64,000 nt of DNA, taken from positions 26,244,913 through 26,308,912 of the forward strand of contig NC_046677.1 in assembly GCF_003369915.1 (NCBI RefSeq), in the 5' to 3' direction. The notes beneath the pieces were generated by a model. That model was not told where the DNA came from and searched no databases. It was given only the letters and a program-made list of their open reading frames with translations. This document shows, in pieces, positions 21,579-31,713 of this stretch. A program made the position numbers and the translations under genes. Each line of letters starts with the position of its first letter. Position 1 is the first letter of the stretch. This DNA comes from Drosophila miranda (taxonomy: Eukaryota; Arthropoda; Insecta; Diptera; Drosophilidae).

Positions 21579-21678
21579 TATTTCCCGTGGGCGTGAACCA
21601 ACAACTCCGCCGTCGATGTCTGGTCCGTGCTTCAGCGGATGAGACGGCACCTTGTCGACTCAGCGACACAGCAGTAGA

Positions 21679-22453
21679 ATCATGATTTTTTTCGAAAATC
21701 GTGGAAAAATTGATGTCCTTCTTTCCGGCGGTAGTCGGTTGGCAGGACTCTCCCGATCACGGAGAGACATGCCACGCCCAGATCGATTGATGTGCAGCTG
21801 AGATATAGCGTAAAAAAACTGTATTTTAATATTTAACAAATCCAAATCTTCGGAAGGCTATATCTCAGCCAAATAGGACCAGATCGGAGAAGGACCGACA
21901 CTCCCAGCATCACGAGGATCCAGATTGTCGAACGGCATCAAAATCCCTACTACGAAAATCAGTCCGAGCTCTGGAACACATCCCTTGGACCTCCCGAGAG
22001 GAGGAGGTACCGACAGCGAGCGGACTGGAAAGGAGGAGAAAACATCTTGGAACGCAATGAAGAGGGCCCTGGCAGTGGCCGGACAAAAAAGTAGACCAGA
22101 CTAAAGATCACAGTGTCGCGCGACAGGAATCATGTCCCAAGGGGCGCTTTGCATCGTGGCCCAGTGCGCAGGGGACGGCTGGGAGTTCGTGATGTCAGCC
22201 GGTCGCCTGGGGTGGACAGCCGTCGTCGAGCGCACACTCCTTCGTATTAATCGGAACACCAGAAGAGGGAAGGAGACCTGCTTAAATAAAAGAAAATGTT
22301 AAATAAAGTAAAAGAATAAATAATAACTTAATAAATTTACCTAGGGGGTATGAAGAGGCGATCGCGGCATAGCAGCTTGGGGCCAGAAAGGGTGTCGGCC
22401 TATTGAACTGGAGGGAATATAAAAATAAAAGAAGAACCAAGAAAAAAGAGTCA
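21679..22453 (-). repeat. repeat E, copy 4
   Basis: Inverted counterpart of copy 3. The intron-like segment ends TTAAG where copy 3 has TTTAG, one of the few base differences between arms. Confidence 0.7.
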
Positions 22454-22997
22454 CTGCAATGGTATAAGCCGGTGCAAAGAAATGCATGGTTCCGAGTGCC
22501 CCACCCACTCCGGGCTGGCCCATGACTAACCCACCTGAACTACATGTATGTAGTCGTAACCAGAGTATGGGGTATAAATGCAGAGTCGCGGTCGTAGCAG
22601 TGACCTACAACATGTCAAGTGGTTTTTATTCTTATTGTTAATTAAATTCTGATTAAATATAGTTAGTTATTTATTGAAGATGCGAAGCTGTAAATGCTTT
22701 GCCCGTTCCGGTATGAAGTCTTTTTATGTTGCCACATCTCGTGGCACGATAGGAGCTATTGGTCCAACGACATTCCGCCATCCGATGTATTGAAGCACTA
22801 GGCACCACAATGGCCTGAAAGGAGGGATACATTTCAGATTACTTAGGGATTTAACTGGGAATCGAATCAGAAATAAATAATCGGCACCTACTTTTAAGAG
22901 TGTACTGCTGCTGTCTGATGTGTCACCCGATGTAGCAGCCACACACGCACACACGCTCTCTGTCTTGTTTTGTGTATCTGTGTATCTTCGTATGATC

Positions 22998-23588
22998 TTA
23001 AAGGTCCTTATCCTGTTCTGGCTGTCTCTCCTGGCGACTGGGCTCCACTTGTGCCGGTAACAATGTTGTCCTCGGCATGATCTCGAGCGAGGGGTCTTTA
23101 AAAATTCTGCGCGAGAGGTGCAGAAAAGGCAACAGTGTGTTCATATTAGTTTTAACAGACATCTGTGTACAGCGGTGGATATTCGTTGGCAGAGGGTTAG
23201 GATTGCCCAATTTTTGATCCGCCTTGTTGCCACAAACGAATTTTAGGATGTCTGACGGGACCATATTAGACATAGAGTAGTATTCGTCAAAGTTCTTGAA
23301 GGGGTCCTTTAGGCTGAGGTCAAACATTACGATGGCGCATTGTACTTTCTTGAAAAATGGATTCCGATACTGGACGCACTCGGCCTTCCCTCCCTCCCAC
23401 ATTTCGAAGCAGATTGGCCCGCGAGTTGTAGGGAATATGAGTTTGATCACCGTGATTCCAAATGTGGGCAAATACTGTTGCTCGAAATGACCCGTCAAGT
23501 GACGATGGATGAAGGTACTCTTTCCGCATCCCTCCTTGCCGACTATTACGCACTTGAAAGTTGGAATTGGGCTGGGCCGTCTAGACAT
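22998..23588 (-). CDS. Ran-like: Ran-like small GTPase, copy 3 (right arm)
   Basis: Mirror of copy 2; the 196-aa product is the same, with P-loop GKEGCGKS, NKAD, and the lost DTAGQ. It shares with copy 2 the missing 31 bases upstream and the A before the ATG, so copies 2 and 3 are more closely related to each other than to copy 1. Confidence 0.9.
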   Translation of the reverse strand: MSRRPSPIPTFKCVIVGKEGCGKSTFIHRHLTGHFEQQYLPTFGITVIKLIFPTTRGPICFEMWEGGKAECVQYRNPFFKKVQCAIVMFDLSLKDPFKNFDEYYSMSNMVPSDILKFVCGNKADQKLGNPNPLPTNIHRCTQMSVKTNMNTLLPFLHLSRRIFKDPSLEIMPRTTLLPAQVEPSRQERQPEQDKDL

Positions 23589-24098
23589 TGTTACAAAATA
23601 GATTGAGATTAATTGGAGTTTCCAGAATAAAGACACAATGACAGGCACATTCTAACCAAAAATTGAGGATTTTTTTGGTATTTTCTTTATGCTCGCATTT
23701 CTGCTGAATAGTGCGAGTTTCATGCTCAAAACTGTTATCTTGGCCATTACGTCAGCCTAAAGACGTTTACTTACGTTTGAAGGGAGATGCACCTAAAGTG
23801 AAATATCACCATCCCATTCGTATTTGTTTTTATACCTGGTACTCGCAGAGTATAGAGGTATATTCGATTTGTGGTGAAAGTGGATGTGTGTAACACCCAG
23901 AAGGAAGTCTTTCCGAACCCGCAAAAGTAATAAACCGAAGAGACAGCGCAACCCCTGTCGGACCCTCTGTCGACTCTCAAGCGCACCCTCGCTCAATGTT
24001 GGGTTTTTATCATTGTAAATCAAGAAAGTAAACTTAAAAGATGTTTTTTATTTATTGGCATTGATTCTCTCGTTTCACCAAGAGCGTGATCTAAGCAC

Positions 24099-24827
24099 TC
24101 AAATCTTTGCCATTCTGTCAACTAGAGTGGAAGCGCGAAGTTGATTGCTAGATCCCTTACGATTTTTCAGTGTAATTCTAAGCTCCTCTTCGATCGTTTC
24201 GATTCTTTCGATAAGAATATCATGCTGCGCCCTTAGAACCTCGATCTCAGATCGTTTTTTGGCAAATAACTCCAGCGTCTTGTCATAATCCGTCATGAGC
24301 TGGGGATATAACATAATACCACCTTGGTAGCGTACATCATCGAGACACTTATATAGCTTGTTCTGCACCGTGTTACACCGATAGGCCTTGAGCCGCAGGT
24401 CCTGGAATTTCTGCCTCAGGGACCCGAGTATGCACTGGGCCGTGGAAAGTTTCCGGCTCAATGTCTTTCGACGACACCTTAGATGGGACACTGAATGGAG
24501 CTTGCTATTGATGAGGCTGGACGATTTTACAATGCTTAAGTTTTTGGCTAAAAATTGTAAAAATTAGGAAATATTCTTGCATATCAAATGGATTACTCAC
24601 ACTCCAATGTCCTGCTCAAATTCTCAACCTGAGCTTCGACTGACAGATATCTGTGCATAGTGAGGTTTTCCGAAATGGTGTCCATTTCTTCCACTTTCTG
24701 AAAAGTATATTTTTATTGATCTTCCTTATAGGTACTGTTCACTGATATGTCTTACCGTTTTAATATGTGAATATGTGTGTTGCTCCAGGATTAAGTTCAG
24801 ACGTGTCTCAGACAACTCATCGCGCAT
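24099..24827 (-). CDS. CCDC96-like C-terminal fragment, right arm
   Basis: Mirror of the left-arm fragment: coding pieces 24827-24756, 24697-24601 and 24547-24099, splice sites intact, 205 aa from the first ATG. One residue differs (SKLSTAQC here, SKLSAAQC in the others). Expression and use are unknown. Confidence 0.6.
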
Positions 24828-24901
24828 CTTCCTTAGCCTTAGCATCAAAATCTCGACAACGAAAACGAGGCCGATTTTTGACAAATTTAATGATTTAAAC
24901 C

Positions 24902-25648
24902 ATCATGATTTTTTTCGAAAATCGTGGAAAAATTGATGTCCTTCTTTCCGGCGGTAGTCGGTTGGCAGGACTTTCCCGATCACGGTGAGACATGCGGCGC
25001 CCAGATCGGTTGATGTGCAGCTGAGATAAAGCGTAAAAGAAAAAACAGTATTTTAATAATTAACAAATCCAAATCTTCGGAAGGCTATATCTCAGCCAAA
25101 TAGGACCAGATCGGAGAAGGACCGACACTCCCACTCCCAAAATCCCTACTACGAAAATCAGTCCGAGCTCTGGAACACATCCCTTGGACCTCCCGAGAGG
25201 AGGAGGTACCGACAGCGAGCGGACTGGAAAGGAGGAGAAAACATCTTGGAACGCAAGGAAGAGGGCCCTGGCAGTGGCCGGACAAAAAAGTAGACCAGAC
25301 TAAAGATCACAGTGTCGCGCGACAGGAATCATGTCCCAAGGGGCGCTTTGCATCGTGGCCCAGTGCGCAGGGGACGGTTGGGAGTTCGTGATGTCAGCCG
25401 GTCGCCTGGGGTGGACAGCCGTCGTCGAGCGCACACTCCTTCGTATTAATCGGAACACCAGAAGAGGGAAGGAGACCTGCTAAAATAAAAGAAAGTGTTA
25501 AATAAAGTAAAAGAATAAATAATAACTTAATAAATTTACCTAGGGGGTATGAAGAGGCGATCGCGGCATAGCAGCTTAGGGCCAGAAAGGGTGTCGGCCA
25601 ATTGAACTGGAGGGAATATAAAAGTAAAAGAACCAAGAAAAAAAGTCA
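24902..25648 (-). repeat. repeat E, copy 5
   Basis: Inverted counterpart of copy 2, with the same internal gap. A few single-base changes, for example in the first half of the 13-bp inverted pair region (GATAAAGC near 25025). Confidence 0.7.
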
Positions 25649-26222
25649 ATGCAAATGATGAATAGGGGGGAAACAAGAAAAATTTTTGAATTTATTTTGG
25701 CACCGCAACGCTTTGAGCGTGAAAACTAAAAACTATTTGTTACATATATCAATATCAATATGAATATTAATGCGAATACGAGTATACCCATATGAAGAGG
25801 TACACACTCGACAAAAAAAAAAAAAAAAAAAATCGATCTATGAAACGAATATTTGCCCATTCGAAAGGGAAATGAAAACTTAGTTCTGCACCTGCAACAT
25901 GTGCAACATTCAGCAAGTGATTTGTGAGACAACTTAACCAAAAACTAAAACTATAACACTATAAGACTTGAGCTCAGTCAAAAGCAAACGAAGATTGAAT
26001 ATCGACTTCATTATCCGTAATCATGTGGCATCAAATCTCGCGGTCTCTCTCCCCCTGTCTCCCTCGATCCAAGAGCGACGAGCCACGATCTACCCTTCTC
26101 GATTCAGTTGCGGTTGTAGAATATTGTTTTTTAGCGTTTGCAGCTGCTTCCCATGCTGCCAACGCCTCCTCCAGCTGCTGTTCCTCCTCCTGCTGCTCCA
26201 ATGGCTCCAGACGCTCCTCCTC

Positions 26223-27197
26223 CTAGGCGCGCCCATGCCCAGGGCTTTTTTTTGTCTGGACGCCCCTAGCTGGTTCTTCAGCAGCGGCAGTGGCCGCGGC
26301 CGCAAGCGGAGAGCCGCCTCCGGTGGGCGTCTGGGGTCCCTTGTTGTTGTTGTGGTCGCCGGGGGTGCGCGGACTGTTCACCATGCCCACGCTCACACCC
26401 ATGTTGGCGACGCCTGGTCCTCCGCCGGGCAGTCCGCCGGCGGCACCCGGGACCCCAGCGGCCATCGTGGCGAAGAGCAGGCACTTCTCGTAGTCGTACT
26501 CGCAGAGAATCTTGTTCTTGCACAAATAGAACCGATCGCCAACGCACAATCGATGGTTGCACTGCTGGCAGGCGAAGCAATCCAAATGGTAGACATTGGT
26601 GCGGGCGCGCATCACCATCTCATAGGCGAAGATCAGCTTGCTGCAGGCGGCACAGTAGCCCGTGTTGCCAAATAATCGAAAATAATCAAGCTTGCACAGC
26701 ATTAGTTTGCCCGTCTTGTAGAGGGTGGACCCCACTTCGCCCAGGCGACAGTCGCAGCAGCCGCACTTGAGGCAGTTCTGGTGCCACAGCCTGTCCAGGG
26801 CGCGCAGCAAGTAACGGTCCTTGATGTGCTTGCCGCAGCCGGCGCACAGCAGGCTTCCATTGTTGCTGTTGTTGAGGCTGTTGTCTGTTTTGGTGATATC
26901 CCTGGTCATCGTTTTATTCACGGTCGCTATACCACTCCAATAGATTTCCATTTGCGCCATCCGCGAACGCGATGGCTGCGGGGATTCGACTTCGGGACCC
27001 ACTGCCGTCACCACAGACGGCGGCACCACAGGCGACACAGGAAACAAATGCTGCAGCGGCAATGGCAGGTGTGTGGCGGCAACGCTGCTGCGCTTTTCGA
27101 ATCTCGGCACAAAGAACTGATCGATGTTCTGCATATTAATGCGCCCCGCATCGCCTATGCTGGGCGATGCAGCTGGAGGTTCGATAAAATTGTTCAT
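26223..27197 (-). CDS. LIM-only protein, Beadex/LMO-type retrogene, right arm
   Basis: Mirror of the gene at 13777-14751, with an identical 324-aa product. Both LIM domains and all sixteen zinc ligands are kept, and the tail has the same stop and shifted Gly/Ala frame. The two copies point toward the palindrome centre. Identity of the products fits recent duplication or gene conversion. Whether either is expressed cannot be told from sequence. Confidence 0.85.
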   Translation of the reverse strand: MNNFIEPPAASPSIGDAGRINMQNIDQFFVPRFEKRSSVAATHLPLPLQHLFPVSPVVPPSVVTAVGPEVESPQPSRSRMAQMEIYWSGIATVNKTMTRDITKTDNSLNNSNNGSLLCAGCGKHIKDRYLLRALDRLWHQNCLKCGCCDCRLGEVGSTLYKTGKLMLCKLDYFRLFGNTGYCAACSKLIFAYEMVMRARTNVYHLDCFACQQCNHRLCVGDRFYLCKNKILCEYDYEKCLLFATMAAGVPGAAGGLPGGGPGVANMGVSVGMVNSPRTPGDHNNNKGPQTPTGGGSPLAAAATAAAEEPARGVQTKKSPGHGRA

Positions 27198-27478
27198 TTT
27201 CTATGACTTTCACACAGTTTTTGCTGATCTGCAATGAAAATTGAAATTTGGGAAATCCGAAGCGAAGCACGCACGCTTTTTGCAGAGTAACGGTGCCCGT
27301 CAGCTGTGCTGCCGAGCAGTGCTGCCAGATTCTCAGAGTACAAGCTAGATTGTATACGGTAGGGCCAACGATACGCCAAATATGGCTAAAACTGAAGATA
27401 AATGAGCTCAAAATGATGTTGAGCTACTGAGCTTCTTCTGCAGCGTATGTTGCGATCAATTTATGGAAAAGACGACGA

Positions 27479-27712
27479 TTGTTCTCATTGAAAATCTGTT
27501 CTAAGACGATAGACGAGATTCAAGTGATTGCGGGATCGAATCAAGGGCAGGCCGGCCGAATGGCCCGTGCCCTAATGCAAGCGAGGCTTCGACAAGAGCG
27601 CGCCAGATCGAGAAAGCGACCGGACTTACCCGGTCAAAGACGACGAGGTAATGCATGGTGCAGGAGGGAAGGCAATGTCGGTAATGTATATATATTTTAT
27701 ATAATTTTTTAA
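27479..27712 (+). other. unrecognised basic ORF, right arm
   Basis: Mirror of the left-arm frame at 13262-13495. It differs by an Ala for Asp in the RQERARSRKR segment. It follows CTTCTTCTGCAG ending at 27443 and contains a possible donor (CGAG/GTAATG at about 27649). No family recognised. Confidence 0.25.
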
Positions 27713-27930
27713 CTCATACCGTTAGAGCTGTGAGAGGAAAAACAGGATAGAAATATCTCAGAGAGGTGACTTGTAAACCTTTTTGTTCGTACATTACATA
27801 GAATTTAAAAGCGCGCCAATAAATATGAAAAACAAAAATCCGAGTGTCCAGCCCTTCATGAAGAAGCAACGCGTAAAGCGATTGGCGGAGATGTTGGTAC
27901 TAATAGTGCGCGATAGGTGTCGTCCGAAAA

Positions 27931-27944
27931 GCGCCATCTGGTGG
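27931..27944 (-). promoter_or_regulatory. CTCF-like motif, right arm
   Basis: Exact inverted partner of the motif at 13030-13043 (GCGCCATCTGGTGG on the plus strand), so the two sites face each other across the palindrome. Confidence 0.45.
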
Positions 27945-28242
27945 AAGCAAAATGTACTTCTTTATTTTTAACGGAAATTTAAAAACCTAACGAGAATATT
28001 TTTTACTTTTTGATTAATAATAGCTTCAAAAGGCGATAAAATATTTAAGAATTATGTGACACACATTTATTTATACTAAGATTTTAAGTTTACTCCAAAT
28101 AATTCACAAAGGCTAAATATGATTAAAATGCCAAAGAGAATCGCAAATACAAGATAATTTTCTCCTTGAGACCACATCGGAGTGAATCTATCAGAATTAT
28201 GGACTTATGAGCATACGTCGGAAACACGCCAGAAGTGTCTGT

Positions 28243-29497
28243 TAATCAAACATGCGGCCCACACGCCCTCCGACTGCCCGGAAAATGCAACGAAAATGAC
28301 ATTAATGGGCTCTTTACGGCTTACGCATAATTAAGGCCGTTGCCTGCTTGGCTCTGGGTCTGGTCCTGAGTCTGGGCCTCTGTTCTGGTCGAATCTTGTC
28401 TTAAGCGGGCCTAATTAGGCATCGCATGGCTGTTGCGTTGCTGTTGTCTGTGAGATGAAGTGCATGATTGGTTTATGAGTTAAGGCGATGATGGCTTGCG
28501 TCCCCATCCTTCCCCTCCGCATAAGTACACAAAGGCAAAACGTGCAATACTTTATGCTCGAATTTATGGCCCAGGCAGATATAAAGCTGTTGCTCCATTC
28601 ATTCAACTCGTGCGTCTACAGCCCCAGGACGATTTTCATTTCCATCGCGACTTCCCACTGGGCATACATATGTATGTATAAAATGTATGACACACAAAGG
28701 AAAACCAAGCTGGCCTGAAATTTTGTGGTGCTGCAGCTCTTTTACTTTTTTCATAGAGCCTGTATATGGTTGAAGAAGAAATTAAAAAATATGCACATAT
28801 GTGTAAATTTATGATGTTCTTACATGGTTTATTATTATAATTATCATAGCACTCTCATAATTTTCACTCGGCTTTTGCCATACCTATGTATATCCAAACG
28901 CATTGATGGGTTGGAAAGGGAACTGTATGAACTTTTATAGGATTTTGTATTTTTGTCAATACAATTGCTGTATCTGAAGATATGTGCATATATCAATATG
29001 TATAATAAAGCACACACTCTGGAATCTATGTTTTAGCAATCCCATGACCAATAAATCTGTAGATCAAATTTATCAGATTTTCTTACATGCTCTGTCATTT
29101 GCAGATGTAATGCAGCTAAGTACTTGATTGGTCGTCCCTCATTAGCCAAAGCAAACAGTTCCTCGCCAGAAATGGAACTTAGTTCACCTCCAATCAAGCC
29201 ATCCCATCCCATCCCCTCCATTACCATTACCTTTCCCATCTCCCACATCAAACAAGCAGGTTATGGGTTGACCATTTTCCAAGCGATTTAATGCCAGAAT
29301 AGAACAGAGCAGAAGCCGAAGCTCCAGCCGTGGCATTCTCTGCATTCGTGGCATCCGTGGCATCCTGCGTGGAGGCAACAAAGGCAAACAAACGGCGTCT
29401 GGCTGTCACTTAATCGAAGCCATTAGCGTTATTAGTGGGGCCAGGCATCACCTGCCTCCACATCCACCTCCACCCTTATACTCATTCGCATGGCCAC
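28243..29497. other. intergenic region between palindrome and IFT46
   Basis: Single-copy, AT-rich DNA without a supported gene. ATTAAA on the minus strand at about 29285 could be the poly(A) signal of IFT46, about 210 bases after its stop. Confidence 0.45.
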
Positions 29498-31404
29498 CTA
29501 CTCCCATGCCTGGCTGGCGGCCAGGTACAGGGCAAAGAGTGTCTGGACGTTGTGTATGTAATCCGCCTGGGAGTCCAGGGGTCCCTCGATGCCAAACCTT
29601 TCGCATAGCACGCGCACATAGTCGGCCAGCGGGAGATGTTGCTGCAGGCAGGAACGGTAGGCCTGATCCAGGGCATCCTTAGTCTCCGCATCGGCATAGG
29701 AGCGTGGCCAGTCCTCGAGCAGAGCGTCAATGTCCTTGCGGGGCTGGGCATCGTACAGGGATTGGGTCATGTGCACCTGCTCCACCTCACCGATCCACTT
29801 GTCAATGTCCTTGGCCGATCTCGCGGTGGGTACCAAGGCAGCCGAGGATGCGTGCCGCGGGTTTCTACCTCGACTGCCACTCAACACGGAACGGAGTTTC
29901 ATATTGAGGAGACTGGGTTCGCTCTGCGTGCCCGATGGCTCATCCAATAGCCACAGACCCAATCGCTCCAAGTGCTCGTCCAGCTCCCGCTGACGCTGTG
30001 GCTGGAGCAGAGGTGGCGCCTGCACCTTCAGCAGAGCATCCACATCGCCCACAGCGGGTACAAATTCCGGAATGAACGGCTGCAGGTGATAGGGCGTGTC
30101 AATCGTCTGCGGCGTGTACTTCAGGATGTAGGGGAATATGTCTTTGAGGTCCTGCTGCAGTGGCAGCTGTTCCCACTTGTCCGGCGTCAGGTTGAAGGAC
30201 GGCTCCTGTCGTTGGCCACCGCTTGGCCCCGCCCGACCTGCACTGCGACGCTGCTGCATGGGCAGTGCCAACTTGTGATGCGGCAACTTGGGTACCGCTC
30301 CTCCACCCAGTGTTGCCTCATCGCTGCCCGAACTCATTTGATCGTCCTGGTCCTGGTCCTGGGCCTGAGGCTTGGCATTCCGAGTGCTACCTGGTCGCGT
30401 TTGAGGCCTTGGGGCTGTCATGCCCATACCCATGCCGTCGGGCAGTTGCATCTCGCTGTCATCGTCCTCGTCGCTGTCCTCGGCCTCGTCATCGTGATCA
30501 ATGATGTCCTGTAGGAGACCATCGTCATCGGTGGAGTTGTTTCCCTGAAGCTGTTTTGATGGTTGAAAGTGGGGAATGATGTTTAAGATGTTTGGAAGAG
30601 CAGGGTTGTTGAGGTGGATGGGGATACGTTATTATCGAGAGGAGAGTCTGAGACTGAAAGGTACACAATGAAGATGATAGGAAGAACGATTTGGGACTGA
30701 AAAGCGAAGAGACCACAGCATAATCATGCTATTAAGTGATGGGTAAATTGTGTACATAGTACAGGCAAAGAGACTAAGAACGCATACAGTTTATGGTTCA
30801 CGATTCTTTAAGGCAGGATTTATATTGACTTTGGTAGTATTTATAGCGATGGAATAGTACTTTATAGAGACTTTATAGAGGACTCAAGATTGCGACATTA
30901 ATATAATGTGTAGAAACCAATGGATACATGGAACAAAATGAATAGATGGGGCAAGAAATAATTTCTTCTTGGTATTGATTGTCTTTTACATATGTATAGA
31001 AACGCACAATAAGATGCAGAAAACATTCCAAAATGAAGGGAAAAATTTTACGGTAGGAACAAAGACAATTTTCGAGGGTTTATTGTCGGTGTTTTCTTGA
31101 GTTTTCTCTTCCGAAATGTACTCTCCTTTTTCTTTTCAAGACTCTCTTCTTTTCAACAACTCGCATCGCCACAATATGCCATTTAGCAAGTGCCCCTCTC
31201 ATTACCTCGAGTACTCACCATTCTTCGATGCCTGCCTGCGGCCGCCCTTTGTCCACCTCTGCCTTCTTCTCCTGCTCCAGCTCCTGGTCCACTGCCACCT
31301 CTTCTGGCAGCAACTGCCGCACCGAGTCTCGGCTCCATTTGAACGCTGCTCAGATGCTTGGAGTCGCCTCCGCCGATTGTGATCTCCTCGTCGTAGTAGT
31401 TCAT
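29498..31404 (-). CDS. IFT46: intraflagellar transport protein 46 (IFT46)
   Basis: Exon 1 is 31404-31219 and exon 2 is 30550-29498, joined across a 668-bp intron (donor ATG/GTGAGT, acceptor AAAACAG) in phase 0, giving 412 aa. The start MNYYDEEITIGGG is chosen because earlier codons in that frame are UTR-like. An acidic stretch (DHDDEAEDSDEDDDSE) precedes a disordered Gln/Pro-rich part. The conserved IFT46 core is at about 188-412: LKDIFPYILKYTPQTIDTP, LQPFIPEFVPAVGDVDALLK, LWLLDEPSGTQSEPSLLNMK, then KDIDKWIGEVEQVH, KDIDALLEDWP and a C-terminal helix. IFT46 is an IFT-B core subunit that helps carry outer-arm dynein into cilia; in flies it serves ciliated sensory neurons. An RFX X-box lies about 300 bases upstream. 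Plus-strand frames over exon 2 are shadows. Confidence 0.9.
30551..31218 (-). other. IFT46 intron
   Basis: 668-bp AT-rich intron bounded by GTGAGT and a weak-pyrimidine acceptor (CATCAAAACAG). No other feature seen. Confidence 0.7.
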
Positions 31405-31699
31405 GGCCACAGCCGGCTGTGCACCTTCCTTCCTTCCTTCCAGCTGCGAAATGCTCGTCCTCTCGAGTAGTTCTTCCCACTTCCTGCCGCTTGGGTTTAC
31501 GCGGAATCCTCGCTGCACTTGCCTCACTGCATTGACAATTTTACACGATTTTCCGCTCCTTGCAGGTGCAGAGAGTCCTTCAACTGTTGTCGCTCCTTTG
31601 CTTCCTTCCTTCACGCTGGATTTTTCTTTATGTTTTTTTCTGTTTTTCTTTCTGTTCTGGCTGCTTACCTGAAAAACTTGTCAATTGCTTTGGCAGTGG

Positions 31700-31713
31700 G
31701 TTGTCTTGACAAC
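31700..31713 (-). promoter_or_regulatory. RFX X-box upstream of IFT46
   Basis: GTTGTCTTGACAAC is a perfect palindrome that fits the X-box consensus RYYNYY-N2-RRNRAC. RFX factors switch on IFT genes through such sites in flies and worms, so this site is likely to drive IFT46. Confidence 0.6.

Larger units (their letters stand above)
20941..28242 (-). repeat. giant palindrome, right arm
   Basis: Reverse complement of 12731-20030 with a net length difference of about two bases. It ends at 28242, where AAGTGTCTGT changes to single-copy sequence. Differences from the left arm include A20 versus T17, one Ala/Thr change in the CCDC96 fragment, one Asp/Ala change in the unknown ORF, a Lys/Asn change in the small gene, and TTTAG to TTAAG in a repeat E copy. 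Confidence 0.95.

Noticed and set aside
31183-31614. 143-codon frame covering IFT46 exon 1
   Set aside because: Only the part from MNYYDEE to the GTGAGT donor is IFT46; the rest is 5' UTR and intron.
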